From Pezicula radicicola (lineage: Eukaryota > Ascomycota > Leotiomycetes > Helotiales > Dermateaceae), in contig PDUO01000054.1 of NCBI GenBank assembly GCA_003008705.1, positions 271,520 to 335,519 of the forward strand: a stretch of 64,000 nucleotides of DNA. The letters run 5' to 3'. Below the pieces are notes generated by a model. That model ran no database searches, was not told the origin of the DNA, and was given only the letters and a program-made list of their open reading frames with translations. Positions within the stretch are counted from its first letter, which is position 1. The number at the start of each line of letters is the position of its first letter. The position numbers and the translations under genes were made by a program. Shown in pieces: positions 21,815 through 33,481 of this stretch.

Positions 21815-23907
21815 GCTACTTGTGGCGACTTCTGACTGGTCCCTTTCTTTCTCCCTTCCCGGTGGGGGCTTACGACAAAACAAAATCATAAAAATACAAT
21901 AGACATATGTTGGGCACCCGCAGGAGTAGTTGGACTGGGGATCTACGTGATGATGAAGATAAGACTACAGAATGTTATAGTATAGCTTAGATTTTAGCTC
22001 TCTGTATGTTGGCGTATTCCCCAAGTTGCTCGCACAGTGATTCTATGAAGTGAAGAAGAATAGTTGTTTTTCTACTAAATGGTACTTATATAGTGCATAT
22101 TAAGGTAGAGATAGGCGTCGTAGGGTAGGATTCACAGAGACTCCACTAAAGTGACTTATCATTATTGTTACTCAAGTTTCTTATTAATTAGCTCTTATAT
22201 TGTCGTTCTTGTGCCTGGAGGGGGCGCTAGGGAAGATATACATCAGCCAGATGCTATAGATTCTTCGTGAATAGGGAGGGACAGGGATACTAACAAGTGT
22301 TGTATCTGCGTTCGGGTAGTATTTAGGAGTTAACGTTCCGTTGGCGTTACGAGCCTACCCTCTTATCCTTCTTCTGATAGATTACCTACTTTTTTTACAG
22401 ACCTTGCTGCTGTACGTTTGGCAGCCAGTGACGTATTGTAGAGCAATCGCACAGCCCACTAGTTTGAGGCGGTAAGGCCGAGCGACGGCGCCAACTACGG
22501 GCAGCTTTTAAAACTTTATTGACGGAAGAGTCGTAATGGAAGATACAAAAGGAGATGTATTTGAGCATTTATTGAGGATTGTTAAATAAAGGCCTTAGAA
22601 TGGAACACACTACGCTCGGAAATGATCTTGTCTTTGGACCGTCTCCTAGAGAGACCTCACACATGGTTCCTCTGTTTTCCGATATGAGCGCTGGGCATTG
22701 TGTAATCTGTACACACAAATTCACCGGAACCGCTTCAAATACACCCCAAAGACAAGGGCTTCAGTTTCTGTTTGGATTGAATACTAAGTTAACAAAGAAC
22801 ATATATTTTGGATAAGCGAGGTAGTCGTCCGAAATAGAGCAGTGTGGTTAGGAGTTAGAGGGGGAAGTCCGACTAGCCTGACCGCTGTTACTGAACATCC
22901 CAAAAGAGAAACGACAGCTAATGGTACTCCTTAAACCTAGCTACAAGTGGTCATCCTCACTCAAGTACCGAAGAGATTCTCTTGTTATGTCTCATAAGTT
23001 CTATGATCTTTATGATGGTTGGAGACTAGACTTGACCTTTCTAGCAGCTGATCATGCACAGCTTGTGGTTTCTGCATATCGGGATGAGTATTTGCTTATT
23101 GTATTGGTGTTGTTGATGAATGATGTTGAGGAATTGTGGTGGTCTGAATTCTTTTTCTATCGTTATCCTTGTGGGGGTGGGAAGAAGGCAAAGCCCTAAG
23201 ATGGCAGCTTTTGTAGCGGTGAGACTACGAATCTAGAGGCCACTTAAGCTTTCCAGAAGTTCACCGGGAAGAGATCTTGCGCATCTCTTCGTGCATTTTG
23301 CGTCGATATTCGGTGGACGTGGAGTGGGATGGGACAATGCTTGCGCATCTGATTCCGACGCTGCTTGTGTAGTCCGTGGCGGGTGGCTGATGTCTTATTA
23401 TTTACATTTCGCGCTGAAAATATAAGTGAGGTTTGAGAAGTTAGCATCAAGGGAATAGAAATAGAGGCAGCTTGACGGCTCAGATTATTATATTAACTCT
23501 TAGCTAAGAAGACAGCTAGGCATATCTTGGCACACTTGAGCTCATGCCTCATGGATTCTTAAGTCCTCTAAAGTCCGCAGTTGTACCTAAAGCCCGACGC
23601 GGGTGCTAGCGGCTGGCTAGGCATTATCTAGCTGTATTTTCATCGGGAGCGTCCGCCCCCGCCGTCTACTTACATAATTTGGGCTTTTAGATGTTCGTAT
23701 ATTTCTGCTATTGGATGTTGGATACAGTGTAATGTTAAGGCGCCCCAAGTGTGGGTTTCTATATTGTCTTGGGCTTGCTTGATTCAGTTTCAAGCGCAAA
23801 CTCTTCACAAGTGGCTATAAGATGAGGGCAATTCCCTTTATTGTCACAGAAATTATTCTTCATTCACCATTCTCATTCAAGGCCTGCCTCGAGCAATTTC
23901 TGCCAAT
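21815..23907. other. Long intergenic stretch, no supported gene
   Basis: Several short frames occur (for example near 22579-22815 and 22921-23199), but none shows domain features, leaders or splice continuity. The final 100 bases are the promoter of the GST gene. Two kilobases without a gene between two clean genes suggests decayed or non-coding DNA. Confidence 0.45.
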
Positions 23908-24573
23908 ATGCCAAATATGAAGCTCTACGACGCTCAAGCGCCAAATCCCTATGTTGTGCGGTTGTTTATCCTGGAGAGGGGCGGCCTAAACCTCTTCGAC
24001 CTCGATGTGGAAAGCGTCGATATCATGAATCTCGAAAATCGACGCCTAGTATACCGCACCAATGTCAATCCTCGCGGAGAACTACCCGCCTTGCGTCTCG
24101 AGAATGGCTTCGTCCTCACCGAAATCACCGCCATATGCGAATACCTAGATGAAATTGCCAAGGGCGGGACCTCCCTCTTCGGTAACACTCCTATCCAGCG
24201 AGCAGACACACGCATGTGGCTCCGCAGGATGGACCTCGAGATCGCTCAGCCCGTTATCGCCTGGTTTCGAAACGACCCGAACACCATTGACTTCTACAAG
24301 GGTAACCGCATCCCCACGCCCGAAGCCAGAGTTAATCAAAAGGTGATAATAAACCAATTTCTCAACCTTCTTGATGATCAGCTAGAGGGGAAGGAATATC
24401 TCTGTGGGGAGAGATTCTCGGCAGCTGATATTCACTTTTATGGGCTGATGAAGATGATGGTGATGCAGGTGGCGGAATGGGTGGTTTCTCCAGGGCGGAA
24501 GAATGTTGCGTCGTATTTTAAGAGGATGGATGGGAGGAAGGCGAGCAGCAAGGCGATGAATGGGCTTGAGTAG
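23908..24573 (+). CDS. Glutathione S-transferase
   Basis: A 221-residue intronless protein. The thioredoxin-like N-domain spans residues 1-85 (LYDAQAPNPYVVRLFILERG), with the glutathione-site segment GELPALRLENGFVLTEITAI, where Glu-Ile replaces the more usual Glu-Ser. The helical C-domain runs from about 95 (DTRMWLRRMDLEIAQPVIAW), with the fold-capping YLCGERFSAADIHFYG near residue 170. Members conjugate glutathione to electrophiles in the cytosol. A second Met at 23917 is an alternative start. The 3' end is 100 bp from a TA-flanked mobile element. There is no lesion. Length is normal for the family. Confidence 0.92.
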   Translation: MPNMKLYDAQAPNPYVVRLFILERGGLNLFDLDVESVDIMNLENRRLVYRTNVNPRGELPALRLENGFVLTEITAICEYLDEIAKGGTSLFGNTPIQRADTRMWLRRMDLEIAQPVIAWFRNDPNTIDFYKGNRIPTPEARVNQKVIINQFLNLLDDQLEGKEYLCGERFSAADIHFYGLMKMMVMQVAEWVVSPGRKNVASYFKRMDGRKASSKAMNGLE

Positions 24574-24675
24574 AAGTGGTTGACTAGATTTTAAACTAGG
24601 GAGATGCTTATAGAATAGAGAAATGCATTCCATCAGTCTCTCGTCTTCTCTTCTTCCAAGAGATCTTTAGATATA

Positions 24676-25131
24676 CAGTGAGTGGACATAAGTCTATTAC
24701 TTACCCCTATTTTATACCAAAACTTATACCTAATACTTTAAAAGTTTATAGTAAAGAAGAGATAATTAATTAAAATCTTTATACTAGACTTATTTATTTA
24801 ATAGTTACCTATAATATTATATATTTATATTAAAATTATAGACTACTAGGATTTATTAATAGTAATTAGAAGTAAGAGGAGTATATAATTTACTAGTTTT
24901 ATATTAAAATTTACTTAAAAAACTACTACCCTTAATTATTTCCTATTTCCTATACTAACTATTAGATATAATTAAAATATAATATAGGAAAGTCTACTTT
25001 AAATACTAAAAATATTTACTAATTAAATTTTTAGATATACCTATAGCCTAAGTTTAACTTATATAAGTAGATGTACTAGGTGTATTTTGGTATAAAAGAG
25101 GGGTAAGTGACAGACTTATGTCCACCTACTG
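24676..25131. mobile_element. TA-flanked non-autonomous element, Tc1/mariner-type
   Basis: A 456 bp element with inverted ends of about 43 bases. The left end is CAGTGAGTGGACATAAGTCT, and the right end read inwards is CAGTAGGTGGACATAAGTCT. They continue into ACTTACCCCT and TTTTATACC, with only about six mismatches, most of them transitions. TA dinucleotides flank it (24674-24675 and 25132-25133). The interior is very AT-rich and non-coding, as after RIP. The termini resemble those of the shorter element at 6320-6471, so both probably used related transposases. Confidence 0.85.
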
Positions 25132-25852
25132 TAAACCAGTTCTATAAAACTGGAAAATGAGTACTAGCCAAACCTAGGACATTTTGATAAATTTCGGATC
25201 ACAAGATAAAAGTCCAACAGAGTCTAAGGATTACATTAGTTTCGTACTATATGGTGTTTAGAGCAATGGTGACTCCTTTCCACTATCAAATCACACGACG
25301 AGGATATTCACATGATCCCCCGAATTTCCATACCTTTGAAGTATATATTTCAGCCGGTATATTTACATCACAGCAACACAAAGAGATGCGTAAGGGTTTA
25401 GACAAGCTCGCACCGTATTTGAAGACCTACAAGAGCAGAAAAAGAGACCTTAGGAGAGATAAGCTCCGGAAGATCATGCACTCATTTAATGGGGTGCTGT
25501 GGCAGCAAGGTAGCAGATTGGTCAAATACCGTACAGTCGATCAGAGATTTTCGCAAAGCTTTACACAATCAGGCATTTAAATAGCACGCAAGTAGCGTAT
25601 TTAGAAGAATCTTAGGAGATATCGGTCTTTATATGACTTCGTGAATCTTCGAAAATTTCCGACAAGTTATCTTGCTAAGAGGCTCCATATTGCAGCCTAA
25701 GAAAAGTGAGAGGTATTGAGGTATATCGCGTCGTGCAGACGTTCCCTGCTTATTACACTAACAAACGGACAAGAATTTTTGTCGCATTTGTTGTAAAGAC
25801 AATCTCCTATGTTCCTCACTCTCTGGTAGACGCTTCCTACTCTCCTTACGAA
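25132..25852. other. Intergenic; one unassigned frame
   Basis: A plus-strand frame at 25251-25580 (109 codons, basic, with KSRKRDLRRDKLRK) has no recognised domain and no support beyond being open. The remainder is non-coding. The final part is the 3' flank of the leftward rhodopsin-domain gene. Confidence 0.35.
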
Positions 25853-27108
25853 CTAGCACTTCGCCATAGTCTGGTTAGCATTCTCTTTCGCTGTTCTCGC
25901 TAAATCTCCTTCTCCTAGCTCAATCCTACTCTCTAGTTCATGTTCTACGTCTCTTTCATTCTGAGCTGTGCCTAGTTCCGTAACGCTTCCACGATTGGCT
26001 GGGTTGTCTGACCGGCTAAAGTAGTAGCTATGCGAGTCTGAGTTTGAATTCTTCGAAATTAATGACTTAACACCCATTGTAAGTTTACGTAACAATGGCT
26101 TCATAGCTATAGTGGAAGCGCAGATAAGACAAACGTTGACCTCAATAGCGGACCAAATTGCGATATCGTATACGTCCCCTAGAGAGATATAACAATTAGC
26201 CAGAGGTATTTGTTGGAAGAAACGAAAAGGTTGAAGTTTGACGATATATAGGAGATAGATCGAGTAGAATATATCTAGGGTGGTGGGAAGACAAACAAAT
26301 AGGGTCTTTAGAGCTAGCTATGTTGATGGTACGGACTAAGCGAATTATTGCAGCAATGGTTCCGAGGATACCTAGGAGGACAATAGCGAGAAGTGCGTTC
26401 TTCTGATGAGCCGGCATAGTTAGGGGCACTACATATTATTAGTCAAGCAAACTCGAAAAAGGATTTGGGCGCTTACAGATTTGAGGGACGATGGTTCCTA
26501 AAAGCAGAACGTCAGAGAGGATGTTACATATCCCTTGAGTATACACAAAATATAGTTGCTCATTGCACTTCAATCTATCTAAAAACAGGCTAAGTGATGT
26601 GCACTTCGCAACTACTGCAATATCAAGCCCCAGTGTGAATATCGTGATAAAGCCTAGTAAACAGCCTACGATAATTTTAATTTTACGATCTTGGAAAATA
26701 CGTAGATAGAATATACAGATGCTAGCTTTTGTTGTGCCTAAGACTGTCTGGTAGATAGTCGTTATTGTGAGTCCAAGTACGGGAATAGGACTAGTGTCGA
26801 AATACTTAATAGCGACAGCGGTGTGGCGCCCTGAACCATAACGGGAGAATACAACATTTAATACTGCTAACGTTATAGAGAGAGTCTAAACGTAGGATCA
26901 GTTACGAAGATATCTGGTCATCGAAGTGATAGAAACGAACCCAGGAAATAGCTATCAACGTATCGTCTACTTGCCAGCTACGTAGGAGAATGGCCCGGGA
27001 GTAGAAACGACCGAAGACAAATACAGTAGCTAAAGAGAGAGAAACGAAGGCCGAAGCAAGTATTGCTGGCACTCGAGTCGCAGCTACAAATGCAGGATCT
27101 AGATGTTC
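25853..27108 (-). CDS. Fungal rhodopsin-domain (PTH11-like) membrane protein, first exon not located
   Basis: Four exons on the minus strand join in phase: 27108-26941, 26885-26477, 26428-26297 and 26178-25853, totalling 345 codons. Family text is clear: ATRVPAILASAFVSLSLATV, GRFYSRAILLRSWQVDDTLI, then the extracellular-loop cysteine region, LSDVLLLGTIVPQI and the final AIWSAIEVNVCLICASTIA followed by a charged cytosolic tail. About seven membrane spans are expected, as in the fungal rhodopsin/PTH11-related integral membrane proteins, some of which sense surface or host cues. The acceptor before 27108 (ACCCGTAG) follows a branch-like GACTAAC, so a short upstream coding exon exists; I could not fix its start. 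Donors GTTCGT and GTTTGT are weak but the joins are convincing. Confidence 0.8.
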
Positions 27109-29157
27109 CTACGGGTAGTGTTAGTCTCGAGCTTTTAATCTGACTATATTGACTTTTCCACTTCTTATTACCCTTGGAACGTAGATACTACCTATAGAGG
27201 AATACCTGGAATGACGTAAAGTAATTGAGAAGGTATTTTGCGGTGACTAACCGTGCTACCTTTTTCCTTTTGTGCAATAACCATACTCGCTAGAAATAGG
27301 ATAAGGGAAGAAATGTATATTACGAACCGGCGGAGGATATCCCATAATTGAAGCTTAGGATAACAAAAAAACAAAAAATACGGCGAGGTGATTATCGGAC
27401 CGTATTAGAGAACGGTTGAATATATAAGAGTCTAGGAATATGATAAGAAGGAAACAAATAGGAGCGAAGGAGGAATCTTCGCATCAAATATTCACCAATA
27501 GACCGATCTCATTCCGCTTTTAGAATGTGGCGATACTGCCGAGGAAAGGCTACGTACTAGTGTACCAATACGATACTTAGAAAGACATTCAAACGGAACA
27601 GGCTAGCCACGACAGACGCATTCGTTAATAATTCCCAAGTCTGAATTAATTCTTAAGATTGAGGTGACTGAAGACGACAAATATTGCGGTAAAGGCCCAG
27701 ACCCCCTCAATGATTTAGTATGGCTTCTATATAGATATAACTGTACGTTAGAAATGTTGAATCATTGTAGTCAGGAGCCCTGAGCGCGCCTAGTGGTGCT
27801 TATATAAACTATTACGACAATAAGAATGTGAAGGGTTTCAATTATACAACTATAGCATCCCTGTTTCATGTTTCAATAGTTATAATAGGTCTAATATTGA
27901 TTCTTAGAACTTCTCCCCGCTCATCGTTTGTAAGAGCACTCGTTGTTTGATCAGGGGCCAAAACTAGTTAGAAGCACAAAGGTAGATTGATTGATTGGTT
28001 GGTTGGATTGGATTAATTCCAATTGGCATTCCAGAGCCTAGCCCTATGCAGCCCTAGTTCTAGCTTACGGGTTCGTTTGCGGATGCACAGACTTTTCGGA
28101 GATAAGTTGATCCAAGTGCAGGAATGCAAAACAAGCGTCGCTGCACCAATGAGGTGAAGGTGTTTGGGAGAAAAGGTTTAGCAAATTTCTCAACCACTGG
28201 AAAGTGCCGCTCTCTACTGCAAAAACATGGGCTTTCGGTAAGACCTACGGATGTTCCCGCCAAAAGTCATGATGATACAAGCTACGAAGCCTGTAGCAGC
28301 CTGTAGCTACAGCGGGTGATGCCGTGTAAATACTGCTTATTTTTTGGTGTATCGTATTCGCAGTGTTCAGTTCTATCAGGAGTGACTACGCGAGCTGTAT
28401 TGCGTGTAGACGAAATCGGTAAGGGTGTTATCAGAGCAGGTCACGGGTGGATTACCAATCATTCCGATAAATGGGTGGTAGAAGAGTTACCGTTCTACGA
28501 CTACAGCTATGGATACTTATATAGAGCATTGTCAAGGTAGGCAACCATAATTCTCACAAGTCATCAAAAGGCAGCAGTCGGCAGCAGTAACACGTGACGC
28601 ATACCATAGTCATGCCAAGGAGGTTGAAATAGCTCACCGTATTCTGTTGAATATGCACAATATAGACAGCAATAATTGGGTGGCAATAGTGGTGGAATTC
28701 TGTGTTTTTTTTTTGTGTGGAAGCTATAGTGCCAGAATGGGCCTACTTGTAGTAGTAGGACGATCACATGAGTATTCCCAGATTCATTGAATTCAACATA
28801 TTCTAACAAAGGACAAGTGACCTACTCGGTAAAACCAAGTTGTCAGGAATAATTGACTGAATTGAAGCTATTCAGATATGGGGTTGCCACACCACATATA
28901 AGACTAAATAGAGCTTCCGAATGTTCCGGTGCCCAAGGCCCATTTGTAAGCACCATTTCTGACACGGGCGGCCGCGGAACCCGAACGTCATTGCGACTGG
29001 TTGATCTCAGAACTACATTGTCCTAATTCCAAGCCATCCTCATTTTCTATTTTCTTCAAATCAGCCTCTGTCCCACGGCAAATTCGCCGAGATGTCCGTA
29101 TCGGCAGTGTTGTGACCCGTAAGCCTAATAGGACTCGCCGAGTGTCGCATTAATAGA
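27109..29157. other. Long intergenic stretch, holds the missing first exon of the rhodopsin-domain gene
   Basis: The 5' exon and promoter of the leftward membrane protein must lie just above 27108. Beyond that, no gene is supported; short frames near 28060-28540 have no features. The end of the stretch is the promoter of the rightward Zn2Cys6 gene. No RNA gene was recognised. Confidence 0.45.
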
Positions 29158-31615
29158 ATGACGGAACAAACTGGAGATGTTGAAGAGAGTGGATTTCGGC
29201 GAGCGGTATACTTCCTCTCCGCCTCGACTTCAATGCCCTCTTCGTTAGATTGTTCGAGGTCTTAAAGTGCTAACTCGGAGTTTTGGAATACCCAGTGCGA
29301 CCAGTGCCGTACTAGAAAAGTAAGCAGAGCTATCTTTCTCCTATCAAACCCTCCACTTTCACGCTGCGCCTACTGATACATTGTTCTGCGGTCTTCAGAT
29401 CCGTTGCGATAAAAGCTCTCCTTGTGCGAATTGCCGTACGGCTCATCGCACATGCTCTTCTATAGGCAATCCATCAAGACCCAGAGAGAGTCGCCAGAGA
29501 GTCCTGATATCTACCCAGTAGTAAGAATTACCCATCGCAGTTGAAGTTTCGACCATATTTTGGGGACTATGATCAGACGCTGACTGAGAATAACAAAGTG
29601 AGCGGAAGATTGATCATTTGGTGGATCGTTTGGCCGTTATAGATCAACTGCTTCGAGAGCTTAACGCATCCATCCATGAAAGTGTTGCGAGCCAGCCGGC
29701 GGTTCCTTCGAATTTCACGCCTTCGACTACAGGACGTGCCCCAAGTTTGACACCTGACGAAAAAACCATAGACTCGACGTTCGAAGGCGACTCATCCATC
29801 AATACCCAAACCACCTTTGCCAGCGAATTGCTCGAAAGCGCAGTCCAGATGACCTCATGGCGAGAGCTAGGTCCCGATATGCGAACTGCCTGGTCCGCTT
29901 TACAGCAGATAGTGGACACGAAGAACCAGAGTTCGACCGACCACCAACTACGCTTTCCAAACCAGAAAGCAGTCCCTAAAGGCGGTGTTTCGGAGCTTTC
30001 AATGCCTCCATTGCACATCGTGTTGACTATCCTGAGGGAGATGAAGGGTATGTTTCTCGAATGCAAGAACATCCTTAACAATCAGTCCCGGCCAAGCTGT
30101 AGGCTACTAACCTGAGACAACAGAGAAGCCTCCTTTGAACTTCACTATCACCTGCTGCTTCATAACCATCGAAGAGTTTAGTGCATGCTGTCAGAGCGTG
30201 TACTTTGCTATTGAGGATTATACGCTAGCGACATTCATCATCGCCAATGGCGGGCTTTACTATGTTCTTGAAGAGAAAGCCCTGAACGAACCGAACGCAG
30301 AGTCCAGAACGGAGTTCTTGAAATATCGAGACTTGTGCGTCAATAATCTAGCAACTATCCTCGGGAACCTGAACCCTTTCATGCCAGCACGACTAGAAAA
30401 TGTCAAGGCGTTGCTTCTAGGAGTGAGTTGAATGAGGAAGCCTTGGCCCTTTGTTTTGTAAGACAAGATGGCTAACCGATGTAGTCGTGTTATGCCATTG
30501 AGGCATCAAGACCGTTACTTGCATGGCAGATGAATTGCATGACGGCACAAATGTGCCAGAACCTAGGTTACCATCGTCTACCGCCAGTTTCAGATTCTTA
30601 TGCGAGCAAAGAGATTAATGAATCAAAGTCTAGTCTCTTCTGGTTTACCTACATGTTAGATAAAGGTCTGGCTTTGAGGCTGGGTAGGGCATCTATTATC
30701 CAGGATTATGATATTGCCATGCCGAGGTATGACAGAAAAGCCAGCGCAGTTGACTCTCCGCAACGGATGCTAGGGGTGTGGATTAGACATTCCGAAGTAC
30801 AAGGGAAGATCTACGAGCAGCTCTACAGCTTCAAGGCTTCGTCCACCCCACCGGAGCAAAGAAATCAGTGTGCTTGGGTCCTTGCTAAAGAAATTAAGTC
30901 TCTGCTCCGCGATGCTGAGACCATGATTGAGGAACTCAAATGCAAAAGTGACTACCGGCAGCATAATTCCAAAATTCATAATGGTTTAGTGATGTCTCTC
31001 AAATCGGAGATTGTCACATACTACTCGATGCTGACAATGATCTACCGTACCATTCCGCCAGTTCCAGGGGCTCTTGGTTCTTTCAGACTTGAGTGTATCG
31101 AGGCGGCGCGAGAGGCGCTCGACCAGCATCTAGAATGCATGCAGCTTTTTGAACCGGGTATCAGCGCCCAAGCCGCCTATCTACATTGGTATGTCAGCTC
31201 CATACAGATGCCGCCGGTTTTTATGATCGCTAATTTTGTTAGGACAATTCTTTTTGCTCCTTTCATACCTGTTATTGTCATCTTCTGCCACGCCATTGAA
31301 ACCTCGGATGCTGATGATCAGCAACGGCTGGGATCTTTTGTTATGTCGCTCCAGTCAGCTAGCTCCGTATCCGAAGCCATTGATCAGCTGTATCGTCTAG
31401 CTCAAGTGCTGCACAACATTGCTTCTGTATACATCAAGTCAAGAACGGAGGCAACAGATCATCAAGATATGACATCATTCGGGAATGACTTTGATTCATA
31501 TCTTAGTCAGCATGGCTTTCTGCCGCCAACCGTAGAGCAGATGGCGGTTAACGGCGTGTCGCTGACAAGTTTAGACGACATGTTAACATTTCAGACCCAC
31601 GATTGGCCGGCGTAG
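29158..31615 (+). CDS. Zn2Cys6 transcription factor with fungal_trans domain
   Basis: Exons inferred: 29158-29205 (start tentative), 29281-29319, 29399-29520, 29599-30047, 30124-30422, 30485-31188 and 31243-31615. The second and third exons build the cluster CDQCRTRKIRCDKSSPCANC followed by RTAHRTC, split by an intron inside the motif. The linker ERKIDHLVDRLAVIDQLLRE is a short coiled coil. Family landmarks LLAWQMNCMTAQMCQNLGYH and SSLFWFTYMLDKGLALRLGR mark the fungal_trans region. A 54 bp intron at 31189-31242 has no stop and a length divisible by three, so it is easily missed; removing it gives LHWTILFAPFIPVIVIFC, which fits. The N-terminal exon is the weakest part. It is a nuclear regulator, target unknown. 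Confidence 0.88.
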
Positions 31616-32452
31616 GACCGGCTTGTCATATATTTAAGACGCCCAATTTGGAGTCTAATCTGAATTCGCCGTAAGCCCTATACATGACAAGCTCGCCGCC
31701 TGAATGATGGCAACTTGCATATGCGTCGACTGTTACCCGATGCTTCAAATATGATTTGAAAGCTAAAGATTAAACTCCAAGATGGGCTCGTTACTATTTG
31801 CATGCTTCATAGATCAAATATGCTTCATACTTCTAGGTGTGTAAGAGGCAGGATAGAGTACAAGGACCTCTGCAAGCAACTCACTAACGCAACGAAGAGC
31901 TTGAAAGACGAGATCAAGAAAGCATATAGGAATGATTACATCTTTCGCATTTACAACGAAATGATAAAGATACATCTGAAGAGGCCTCCGAACAAGACTG
32001 TGGTACAGGATAGGGGGTCGAGTCTCTAGTTGAATATCAACCCACAGCAACTTGAAATGATTCACGGATGCCTAAATAGGAATTGCGAAGCGTGACTTTG
32101 ACAATGTGAATAGGTTGCATTTGGCACGTGCATTCTGAATTTTCAGTATTTTATTAATAGCGTACCTAAATATTATAAAACAGCTATCGTACAATCTCTA
32201 TCTGCCACCCAGTCAAAACTTTAAACTAAGTTAGTTCCTCCTCCTTTAGCTTGAGCAACTCCGGTCTCGCTGTTGAATCAATTAAGTGCGAATTGAACTG
32301 ATTGATTGATTGCTAGGTACAGTAGTGATAGCTCTAGGATATATGCTTAGAAGAGTGGTCACATAAAGAGTGTAGATCGCTATCTCTATGGGGTAACTAT
32401 CCAAGAATCAAAATATTCGACAAATTAAGGCATCCACATGGAGAAGTAGATC
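31616..32452. other. Intergenic; one unassigned basic frame
   Basis: A 75-codon plus-strand frame (31802-32029) contains KSLKDEIKKAYRNDYIFRIY, which faintly recalls DUF3435-type tyrosine recombinase relics, but it is too short and weak to call. The rest holds nothing recognisable. Confidence 0.3.
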
Positions 32453-33481
32453 CTAATTCAACAGAAGCCCAACAGTCGCCTTCCATAACCTAGCCTCATC
32501 CTCTGGACTATACGCCCAGGCAGCGTAACCAACATCTTCGTCTGCCAGCGACCCGCTCCCCTGATACTGCTCCTGGATTCTACAGTTCGCTAAGTACTTC
32601 CCGCCCTGACCCTCCCATCCCTTAGCGACGGCGGCGAGGACTGTAGTGGCGGCACCCTGCGCAGTCGACATTATGGTAGGGTTTATACCTGCAGCCGCCC
32701 TCCACTGCTTTTTAACATCCTCTGGGATGTACTGCTGAAGGTTGGTTAAAATGCCACTGGGATGAAGGGACCAGGCGTGGATGGGTGGGCTGTGCGATCC
32801 ATATAGGCGGTCGATATGGTTAGCTAACCAGATCAGAGCGGTCTTGCTTTGGCCGTAGGCCAACCATGGGTCATAACTGCTGGGCTGCTCAAAGTTAAAG
32901 TCGTCAAAGCGCACCTGGCCACTGCGGTGGCCGACCGAGGAAACGTTAACAACGCGGGAAGCAAACCCGGGAGACGCCTCGCTGCCAGCAAGCAGGGCAT
33001 CATTAAGCAGCTGGAAGAGACAGAAGTGTGCGAGATAGTTTACACCGAATTGCGTCTCAAATCCGTCCTTTGTCTTGCCTTCAGGCGTGGCCATCACGCC
33101 GGCATTGTTGATGAGGATGTTAAGCTTGTTCTCCCGCTCTAGGAACTCGTTGGCGCCTGCCTTCACTGAGGAGAGGTCGTCGAGGTGCATGATGATAGGG
33201 ACTAGCTTTCCGCTCGCTGGGCTAGTGGACTTGATATCACCCACGACCTTGTCGCCTGTTGACGTGCTCCGCACTGTAAAGTAAACATCGGCACCGGTCG
33301 TGTGCAAAGCCCGCACAGTTTCCAAACCGATACCCTGGGAGCCACCGGTGATCAATACGACCTTGCCGCCTAGCTTTCGCAGGTGGTCCTCGTCCTCAAC
33401 GATTTGCAAAGCTGTGGGACGCGCATCTCCTGCGCCTTTAGGATGCTGATAGGCGTCGAGGTAGCGGTCTGTGAAAGACAT
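32453..33481 (-). CDS. Short-chain dehydrogenase/reductase (retinol dehydrogenase-like)
   Basis: A 342-residue intronless SDR. The N-terminal extension of about 38 residues precedes KVVLITGGSQGIGLETVRAL, with the TGxxxGIG cofactor loop near residue 45. ILINNAGVM near residue 122 and VVNVSSVGHRSG near 178 are followed by the catalytic YGQSKTALIWLANHIDRLYG (YxxxK) near residue 214. This layout matches the WW-domain oxidoreductase/retinol-dehydrogenase-like group, which use NADP(H) on lipophilic or metabolite carbonyls. The substrate is unknown. The ATG at 33481 gives a normal length. No lesion is seen; codon use is GC-rich compared with the flanks. Confidence 0.93.
   Translation of the reverse strand: MSFTDRYLDAYQHPKGAGDARPTALQIVEDEDHLRKLGGKVVLITGGSQGIGLETVRALHTTGADVYFTVRSTSTGDKVVGDIKSTSPASGKLVPIIMHLDDLSSVKAGANEFLERENKLNILINNAGVMATPEGKTKDGFETQFGVNYLAHFCLFQLLNDALLAGSEASPGFASRVVNVSSVGHRSGQVRFDDFNFEQPSSYDPWLAYGQSKTALIWLANHIDRLYGSHSPPIHAWSLHPSGILTNLQQYIPEDVKKQWRAAAGINPTIMSTAQGAATTVLAAVAKGWEGQGGKYLANCRIQEQYQGSGSLADEDVGYAAWAYSPEDEARLWKATVGLLLN

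Noticed and set aside
22579..23199. Two short frames between the phosphohexomutase and the GST
   Set aside because: No recognisable domains, poor start contexts and no supporting splice sites.
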